Assembly: GCF_019798055.1 (NCBI RefSeq)
Contig: NZ_JAHOPH010000005.1
Span: 1-64,000, forward strand
Source: Salsipaludibacter albus
GTDB taxonomy: Bacteria > Actinomycetota > Nitriliruptoria > Nitriliruptorales > Nitriliruptoraceae
Direction: 5' to 3'
Length of the DNA stretch: 64,000 nt
Below are positions 62,101-64,000 of this stretch, one piece after another. A program made the position numbers and the translations under genes. Below the pieces are notes generated by a model. The model did no database searches, had not been told where the DNA came from, and saw only the letters and a program-made list of their open reading frames with translations. Numbering within the stretch: the stretch's first letter is position 1; each line of letters opens with the position of its first letter.

Positions 62101-64000
62101 ACGCCGCCGTTGCCGAACGTCACGTTGGCACCCGACGTGGGCGATGTCCCGAGCTGGAAGCTGGTCGCCGTGCGGTTCTTGACGAAGTAGACCCGCCCGT
62201 CCACCAGGCCCGCCAGGGGTGCGTCGGCTGCCCGGTAGATGCGATGCACCACCTGCGTGCCGGCCGCAGAACGGTCCGGAGTGAGCGTGATCGGTGCCAC
62301 CGCGATGGGTCCGGGGTCATCGTCGCCGTTGGGATCGCAGTTGTCAGGGTCGGCCACCCCGCCGACCGCCCGGCAGTAGGTGGTGGCGAGCCGGATGCGG
62401 AACGCGTCGACCCGGATCACCCAGTAGTACGCACCGGTGCCGATGAGTCCCGGACTGATCGTGGCGCCGTTGCCCCCGGTGGCGACGTAGTACACGCGAT
62501 CGCCGGTGTTGAGGCCGTGGCCGTTCTGGAAGACGCCGTCCTCGTTGGGATTGGTGCCCAGGAAGATCGTGTTGTCGTTGGCGTACTGCAACTGGTTGTC
62601 ACCGCTCAACAACGGCTCCCCGCTGTTGGTCCCCGTCGTGCGCAGTTCCACGGCCTGCACGTTGAACGTCTGCCCGCCCAGGGCGCGATAGGTGACGGGA
62701 TCGTTGGTGGCGAACGTGTTGGCGACGTTGACGACGTTGGTGCCGACCTGGCCGCCGTTCACGGTCACGCTGCCCGTGTTGGCGAGCGGGTCGACCAGCT
62801 TGATGGTCAGGTCGTCGACGACGTGCACCCGGTACAGCTTGCCCGCCACCAGCCCGCCGATGACACCGACGCCGGCGCCCGGGAAGTACAGCACCTCGTC
62901 GCCCTCGAGCAGGCCGTGCGCACCCCGGAACCGGATCTCGTCGGTGAGCGGGTCGACCTGGCCACCGTCGAACACCGAGCCCAACTGCAGCGAGAAGCGT
63001 GGGTCGAAACCGGCGCCGGCGACCGGCACGAGCACGGTGTACTGGCGGCCCGGAGTCAGCCCGCCGACGGTCGGCTGGCCGTTGTTCTGGTAGGTGACCA
63101 ACTGGCCACTGCTGAGCCCGTGCTCCTTGGTGAAGGTGATGCGGTTGCCGCTGACACCGTCGGAGCGGTCGACGCCGCCGGCGGCGTTGAAGGTGCCGTC
63201 GCTGTAGTCCGGTGGGTCGATGTTGTGGACCGCGTCGACGGTGATGGTGCCGGCCGTGATGCGTGCTGACGCCCCGACGGCCACGGCGACGTTCGGCGTC
63301 GTCGTCACCGCGGCCCGGTAGGTCGTCACGTTGATGGCGCCCCCGGAACCCGACCGGGTACTGGCGTCGGCGTCGGAGTTGCTGACGGCACGCACCAGGA
63401 CGCCGGTCGTGACGGTGATGTCGGAGGCACTCGACCCCAGGACGGCGTCGACGTCGGGCCGTGCGTACGCGCTCGAGTCGCTGGCGGTGTCGACGTTGAT
63501 GGCCCCGCCAGTGCTCGAGTCGAGCAACGAGGTCGCCAGGTCCGACGCCTCAGCGAGCACGTCCAGGGCATTGGCGCCGGTGACGTCGCCCAGCAGGCTG
63601 GCCCTGGTCGTGCCCCGGGACGTGGCGACCGGGTCGATGTCCCCGGACACGCTGATGATGGCACCGGCGTTGGTCTTGGCGCGAGCCGTCGAGAAGTTGC
63701 CCGAGCGGGCGTCGACCGTGATCCGCCCGCTGGCGGCCAGCGTGCTCGTGGCCGATGTCGTGGCCGACACCGTGGCGCTCGCCAGCGCGTCCACCGAGGC
63801 GCTGGAGGTCTGGAAGAGCAGGGACACCCCGACCGAGCGGGAAATGGCCGTGGCGGCATTGGCGTCCACGAACTTCGCGCCGTCGTAGTTGTGGTGGGCA
63901 CTGATCCGGATGGCACCGCCGGTGGTCGCGACGGTCCCGGTCACGGTGGTGGCGATCACGGGGCTGGTCGTGGCGTCGACATCAATACCGGACACCGTCA
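47121..64000 (-). CDS. Giant surface protein 2, 5' end outside the window
   Basis: At least 5,626 codons without a stop; the N-terminus lies beyond 64,000. From right to left: beta-solenoid repeats rich in Thr/Val/Ala (64.0-60.9 kb) interrupted by HGL-type domains (63.2-62.0 kb); a long mixed beta region; a module shared with giant protein 1 near 57.1 kb; Calx-beta-like domains with FDATxW strands (57.0-54.8 kb); RTX repeats (53.75-48.95 kb) including a VFGDHG series; the GEFNSY module; two LamG/ConA-like domains; a Pro/Asp/Glu linker; and a last Calx-beta domain. The C-terminus has no membrane span, so it may be released or bound through the N-terminus. The resemblance to giant protein 1 suggests paralogy. 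Predicted role: extracellular adhesin or matrix component. Confidence 0.85.
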   Translation of the reverse strand, partial: TVSGIDVDATTSPVIATTVTGTVATTGGAIRISAHHNYDGAKFVDANAATAISRSVGVSLLFQTSSASVDALASATVSATTSATSTLAASGRITVDARSGNFSTARAKTNAGAIISVSGDIDPVATSRGTTRASLLGDVTGANALDVLAEASDLATSLLDSSTGGAINVDTASDSSAYARPDVDAVLGSSASDITVTTGVLVRAVSNSDADASTRSGSGGAINVTTYRAAVTTTPNVAVAVGASARITAGTITVDAVHNIDPPDYSDGTFNAAGGVDRSDGVSGNRITFTKEHGLSSGQLVTYQNNGQPTVGGLTPGRQYTVLVPVAGAGFDPRFSLQLGSVFDGGQVDPLTDEIRFRGAHGLLEGDEVLYFPGAGVGVIGGLVAGKLYRVHVVDDLTIKLVDPLANTGSVTVNGGQVGTNVVNVANTFATNDPVTYRALGGQTFNVQAVELRTTGTNSGEPLLSGDNQLQYANDNTIFLGTNPNEDGVFQNGHGLNTGDRVYYVATGGNGATISPGLIGTGAYYWVIRVDAFRIRLATTYCRAVGGVADPDNCDPNGDDDPGPIAVAPITLTPDRSAAGTQVVHRIYRAADAPLAGLVDGRVYFVKNRTATSFQLGTSPTSGANVTFGNGGVTGGAHRFQIEGVNLTSAVQGVHTLVFDLKPGGSGTQLLDGVGGLGTTAGAPSGDTRPTASSSGSSGGVIDVRAATATATVTTTVSTTIGANALLQAGTITVTATNRGLVGANTTSGGGGLVSIGDATATTSVTTNTTVTVGGGARLLATDAITVSGTAVLDSTVTARGGAGGLGAGVHSDANSTLRHTTSAVVAGILTAGGDVVVAATTSIRGVAIASSDGSGLGVDTDATATAIVHPSSSTQSEVTGTARITGDRIRVDAIVDGVTLRADADALAKAFGADSDAVARAKLAGTAQVLVRTRSGTGDQLVGNQAIWLRAEQRGLSLLARSRAGCRCFAGDTDATSEAEVATSAKVSAQDESFLKTADLTVDANQYVTRYDKDADAYGGAFVSHDEHYPGAYTPRRLVYWEATVIMLGEPNPILEVDAFGTITRLVNVVVTDDLGNAMGVDSTFGAGRQIVVGDIRYDQSSVARFRFNTGDFGANSAPDGEIWGNAGLFDYQETWDHVRILNASDRDLVTHLIDVVNGAQNPLVTVAGDRIPGGVATPADNVSLAENATSGVTFEFDIVHSFRPTLVEIRNLQTAATSESDIIMEGRLAGTAADDPVGVTIENPIGTTIIDNDRGNIVVGSTPSRPFLLLRTNVLEMTADSDLLGGHTGNIGTHVRSTSGVITSRRPIPVELVQFVDLDAQLRLATLRVDADSDAVVDLRVVRRETVTTGPLAVTVDIFHAGNDADVHLLDTAQELTPVEVAPVKVLLLTARSSQPTSPLFRTPPGNPREDDCSPATSVACGRSGSGFFDRHFRPDTGDAYTELGAFGGNRTTIDSDVTFASITGGRDILIQHVRNAGGGFDSVITIVADTDVDSDVDGDGKVDITTNGAITVLERLGGRDGSDLRVGDITSTGSDVHLLADERILDAESGTGVLGTDPTPTDVTAVNITMEAGLAGMAGGIGEATNFLEIDVDATGAGGVLLALDTEGTSDQGIYLTETSGDLRIDLIDTDGDVAAQTLAGSIIDAVADPVGLAGTILSAADATSYVDIRGRSIDLDATGGSIGQDGNDLEIDSARFEATVPTVRGTGPDDVALRATGSIWLTEIEGILHLVLAEAATGSISLTVRETNDLDEHLWIHDGGSYWFAENVLTTRLDGTIAALLSSVLLVVGDDVWTPALNADDTSNSFILAGTNIVVRGDQQDAEGTYHTGPAEVGNGTDMLLRGEITAGLVDDDLSTPLVDEDVFGIARVFGNADVDTILLDQTWLGSYTEVFGSAFVELQAEDGEDFLVVYMLQTMDVGALHTLNLDGQAGSDTYTVYTTGSRGALRDYVVNVLDSGEPHDGVDELVVHGIDTADEGKDEFGNLRPTDDIFLLRKAAWIPGPEQYLGTDREAADRPAFVALLHGTLDETRASDPDGDPSVRPQEVQRINYDTSINGRVRVLGGQGNDYFAVDDNSAITSLEGGSGADTFQIGQVFGFDRDEAEGGLAPWDVFPALVATTRGYLSPGISVALVAHGGTGDDTFKVYSNQAELRLEGDDGNDVFVVRAFALALTETIATPAGDRERIRVDADGIAYPIVGGGGFSTAEDTFIRTGGGQDEVAYNVNAPVSIDGGSGFDKVVILGTEFPDDIVVTAEGIFGAGINVRYANVEVVEVDGLEGDDEIFVLSTPFGVATRVIGGLGSDTISVGGDVVEDIVTRELEGGSGVVDHAVESSDPDWDTEVAPGVEVNLAGQGTGLVIITESDGFTSVREGGSPAGYGPGSVDTYTVRLAKKPTATVYVTVSAARSAQQEADLQPCVDVAGQQVAGAQCGESILVAAGSGLITLDDFSHTISINGQVVLVRDRAVVLVFDPADWTTPDASGPEFTISVFAFDDLLAEGERVVTVSHSVISADPEFDHVAVRNVEVVVRDNDLAEVIITEVEHDDPTVEDGTTRVLEGDATTGIVDTWIVELATAPTGGTVTVELALSDEEVVLTSADPRFAWRVVGTAGAGAVTGPISFTGASGAAYRVHAGAGVDFQAAGFTPGTWVRIVGGTNDGLVVRVTAVTATTLTLSSRVAVADAAAVVITLVRVAPTIQFDATDWYLPVFVRVAASQDFVREDRRTTAVTHTIAAIAGDDGATPDAGYLAVGDSKRIGITVLDDDTPGVVVDLSGRDTVVVTREPGQAVNDVDRDDYTIRLTSAPTAPVTIEILTDGQTDVVAGPGVTLSPVGDYRATEGFRGTAVFTGVTITRGAGSQLGSFVAEGFVVGAWIQVVGGPNATTALQARRILAVTASTITVAGAAFAPGAAAVSIMRADPTGFYTGTVAVLAPVDSHPGNPASKSLLRIQGTWIEIGGALVEVDWLSHGFVEGQLVRLTQGGVTGDFKILLVERPTADGIDSILRLVPVSGAGTAAFAAGAIQIQRIAMTVTFDATNWWIPVTVTLEADPFYDPPPGRDNIKIFGVREHLLAGLAGPLAVEGGTTGVDRSLTPAVKLPGEADGPLLGIPVQPAEAEQIDVLHVYDDSSNADGTGVLTATGLTGFGMAGDLVFDGPTAFGEPAVFPGGISFGRIAIDADGNYLTDASQTTIEVLQLFLGQGNDTLLIESTLNPAPETVDGQPAYHGGITIVHGGGNALRQVVGSFTATGNLVLRDDRVAWADADVGVGDVVELGTVAADGTFTVIATFTVVGLAQGGTVLVLDQPVVLGTLFNGVRVLDPRTGGARVGGDEFTVTGGAGPDSLLVLYGDTSQDGVWYSGDPASAVSGADFGPKPHDAFPNLTHLDGAPVVHEDATWIFGLANPYARPGNDIIDASALFAGVAPGAGPTVGIIAYGGDGDDLILGSQTGDHLAGGSGNDMIEGGRGVDLVYGDSGFNVDPLTRLLTVPTANSSDADVADTLLAAGDDVLFGEGPTAVLVGTLAPYDEFADVIFGDHGIVVQDTDENVRYLPDTNPRLQRIQTTGWIRDIATAEPEDGGDDVVHGNVGRDRIFGGNGDDEITGDEDANVVFGDHGHLSYIPGEADVTTLHLVESIDFALGGLDVITTGDDDDIVAGGAQGDVIATGNGASVVFGDHGRITGIEDAGRNRPIDTRTPVDAFQVPTFALVETINPATGPAGVEAGGADTITTGTDRDIVFGGAAGDVIVANDGEYDALGVLVAPDGNNVVFGDYGLLDYVAHDPSPISLDWVASRDEGFGGADTITTGTRNDFVFGGIGPDVIFADTGENIVFGDHGRIMGIEVGEFNRPIPSPLPPDYDPDDYPVAILQLVEGYVADGGEFGGADTITTGVGRDMVFGGGDGDTVVANFGETAALSDGNNIVIGDYGYVDYLVTEREPGDTTHDIDEIASYEAWTSLGGDDVVTTGNANDIIITGAGNDTITAGQGKNLAFGDNVRIASDPSVTDLHETSFSVHEFIICIIETIGFGDDDGGDDTVYGSDENDILFGGGGDDVIYGYGGDDIIFGDQGRVRCAHDTPYDPDNPNGVCVDLGGPLEFVATNTTTNTGSGNDLVYAGAGNDIVMGQQGDDIIYGEEGDDLLIGGSNVAGALDGDDVIDGGTGTDAIAGDNAECCVRPDTLDPRHRAVDGTQVYGTSIPEGTDGHAQVAVDPGNLYDPAMLDDPTGITQFRIVLLDHDDASALIPDDPDLRTWGDDYLAGGAGSDELWGQLGDDVIQGDGQVDSYVDADGTAHWFVFEESTYGTTADGPRPVLLPDGPDGTRIGAWRSDDETVDETLHVNPSLERDDDGDDYVEGNGGNDTIFGGLGQDDIVGDSSDLYLDGLVGQHVTITSPEIASEDPWLVVHVSDDGATIVVAGRPIDAGGDARIDLTLVVDSSGATVELTDVAIGASPFTAWGITLTAAGFDWRSLATCSGATCRPTGADLVFGGAGVDIARNDPGDATIGPDGSIVTVPTGHARDADVIAGDNARILRLVGTHGIDSGAYLTYAYDTYAGGLRIIPRAVELLDYTFGGPAFDATSAATDRGFADEIHGEAGDDVAYGMVGNDVLFGDGQHDDLVGGYGDDWISGGTGDDAVLGDDGRISTSRNASTGWDLDPNGSTPYGNACVADGATCYSEPLYGVLALLPSDPNTRTIEGNVLDEVIYTPGHVQETTIHVTGALKRTVNLTPFNVDPMDIDPLFRPEGGYDDIIFGGLGDDALHGGSGDDAITGAEALVAGWAPNYVTSCGAGVDPECVAERDGLVRIDFGHPVNPGDILRYNPDDPDGWHYDRTRRAGEFDLYDEYDPRRTILFDDAGEVWGCTGYTPSGKVCTSSSPIEDFPHHFFLNNTHDEGPVVNGCVAFAPNGACEGFGDANTDGDDVLFGDLGNDWIVGGTGNDTLWGGWGNDLLQADDNLEAGCLESLPNGTCTATGSSWLNDGPDTHPTYEDRAVGGAGRDILIGNTGGDRLIDWVGEFNSYIVPFAPFGIATVSRQVPPALFEFLYALSSAQGADPTRAADTNIDFADRNGEPYGEVGLVTQKDKGLWQDQTGAPADPQAGNIPGGKRDVLRTATFNDGSTDAFFVDSGDFTVSGATLSVAAGSMGADAASVWYADAYLPVFYEVHAQILMEKATGGWKANAYVIFDYFGPTDFKFAGIDDSTNKLVMGYRDASGWHVVRQASVQGGVKPDRWYDVVVYVNGTTVWVDVAGKELFTYTFDPRIVDGEAVGLNKGLIGVGSDNARGRFDNLSLQVLPPDVNVDVTEEFEDGFGLVATPPLDGDWTVTDGVLAQSGPAPALAVVDPGGRVEANAFLEVTARIRLSAGGIGGLFFDAYAVDDYKYVIVDLAAQRVEIGHVAPGRSTVVASSVGLSLPDATWLTVVVTVKGASVSVQVNGAFGGSWGFNSPVADGQLGLLSLAGILEVDRVRVRTDGMVASNSPTVAAATGPAPVTGDDPPDDEPDPEPSDSEPSEPDPVVPTVSMATAHLAVTEGDATTSLALSLVLSEPTTVPVTVTITTRAGSALAGEDFVAVTHTITFAPGETVATVDLSILGDGVREDAEWFAVDLAVQSGADLGSVASTTITIDDDDKGRPR
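47124..47470 (-). other. C-terminal Calx-beta domain, giant protein 2
   Basis: LAVTEGDATTSLALSLVLSE, then VTITTRAGSALAGEDFVAVT, FAPGETVATVDLSILGDGVR and TTITIDDDD form a complete Calx-beta domain, a calcium-binding beta sandwich. It follows a Pro/Asp/Glu/Ser linker at 47,490-47,590. Confidence 0.85.
47600..48690 (-). other. Two LamG/concanavalin-like domains, giant protein 2
   Basis: Copy one (about 48,690-48,120) runs ATFNDGSTDAFFVDSGDFTV to GRFDNLSLQVL, with YDVVVYVNGTTVWVDVAGKE in the middle. Copy two (about 48,110-47,600) runs FEDGFGLVATPPLDGDWTV to LEVDRVRVRTDG. Both show the N-terminal F-x-D-G-x strand, a W-x-x-V-x-V-x-V-x-G-x-x-V-x-V core and a closing D-x-[LV]-x-[VL] strand typical of LamG/ConA-like glycan- or protein-binding folds. 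Confidence 0.7.
48700..49000 (-). other. GEFNSY module, giant protein 2
   Basis: DWVGEFNSYIVPFAPFG, then RNGEPYGEVGLVTQKD and ADPQAGNIPGG correspond strand by strand to the module near 24.0 kb in giant protein 1. In both it follows an RTX block and precedes the C-terminal domains. Confidence 0.75.
48950..53750 (-). repeat. RTX block with VFGDHG-type repeats, giant protein 2
   Basis: About 1,600 residues with many GGxGxD repeats (LILGSQTGDHLAGGSGNDMI, VYGDSG). Between 53.4 and 52.0 kb, units of 65-95 residues alternate GADTITTGxxRDxVFGG with N-x-V-F-G-D-H/Y-G. The VFGDHG-like landmark recurs near 53,391, 53,158, 52,974, 52,690, 52,501, 52,227 and 52,026. Calcium-binding beta-roll is expected. 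Confidence 0.85.
54790..57000 (-). other. Calx-beta-like domain series, giant protein 2
   Basis: Three large units begin LVIITESDGFTSVREGG (56.9 kb), EVIITEVEHDDPTVEDG (56.4 kb) and VVVDLSGRDTVVVTREPG (55.7 kb), each with a TYTVRL/DYTIRL strand and an FDATxWW/FDPADW strand. They are longer than standard Calx-beta domains because other beta segments are inserted. Confidence 0.6.
60950..64000 (-). repeat. Beta-solenoid and HGL-type repeat region, giant protein 2
   Basis: Short Thr/Val/Ala-rich strands such as TATVTTTVSTTIGANALL, AGTITVTATNRG and TATTSVTTNTTVTVGGGARL repeat like those of filamentous-haemagglutinin adhesins. Inserted at 63.15-62.06 kb are about four domains with [HGL]-x-x-G-D-x-V-x-Y and G-L-x-x-G-x-x-Y-x-V, for example HGLLEGDEVLYFPGAG and HGLNTGDRVYYVATGG. 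The region runs off the window edge. Confidence 0.7.

Noticed and set aside
50802-63269. Plus-strand open frames of 2,271 and 1,783 codons
   Set aside because: Same reason: antisense shadows of giant gene 2, explained by avoidance of TTA, CTA and TCA codons.

Overview
The window is high-GC DNA with many GTG starts, Shine-Dalgarno (SD)-led genes and few stop codons on either strand. This fits a member of the Actinomycetota (Actinobacteria). The gene order in the first 23 kb supports that: holB, a thymidylate kinase fused to a transporter, and topA lie near a MrfA/SftH-type helicase that is followed by a compact Tad/Flp pilus operon. From memory, the same neighbourhood occurs in mycobacteria (holB, topA, the helicase and the TadE-like genes of the Rv3644c-Rv3660c region) and in Streptomyces. 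A potassium-dependent type membrane pyrophosphatase and giant surface proteins suggest a lineage outside the classic Streptomyces/Mycobacterium groups, possibly a deep-branching class. No rRNA is present, so this placement is inference.

Region 1 (1-12.3 kb) is housekeeping. It holds an MpaB-type oxygenase, an acylphosphatase and tRNA-Thr(CGU), all on the minus strand. Next come a coupled NAD(P)-binding protein / molybdopterin oxidoreductase pair, a CPBP membrane protease, a hot-dog thioesterase, the replication genes holB and MFS-tmk, a methyltransferase and topA.

Region 2 (12.3-22.7 kb) has hppA with a strong hairpin and a 62-bp tandem repeat behind it. A coupled methyltransferase / PH-domain membrane protein pair and the DNA-repair helicase follow. 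The minus-strand tad operon comes last: tadA, a tadB-tadC fusion, a Flp-type pilin, tadE and a TadE-like gene. Four-base GTGA or ATGA overlaps link genes throughout regions 1 and 2.

Region 3 (22.9-64.0 kb) is almost entirely two giant minus-strand genes. The first encodes 7,395 residues. It has a probable secretion signal, matrixin-like zinc-protease motifs (HExxHxxGxxH) near both ends, an eight-copy tandem domain array of about 270 residues per unit, Calx-beta-like domains, RTX-type glycine/aspartate repeats and a C-terminal membrane anchor. The second runs off the right edge, with at least 5,626 residues in the window, and shares several modules with the first. It ends in two LamG-like domains and a Calx-beta domain. 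Between them, on the plus strand, lies a parallel beta-helix lipoprotein gene, divergent from the first giant and convergent with the second. I read this region as a cell-surface adhesin or matrix locus. Whether the three products work together is unproven. No type I secretion genes are visible, and the first giant looks Sec-exported.

No CRISPR array, insertion sequence, integrase or rRNA gene was seen.
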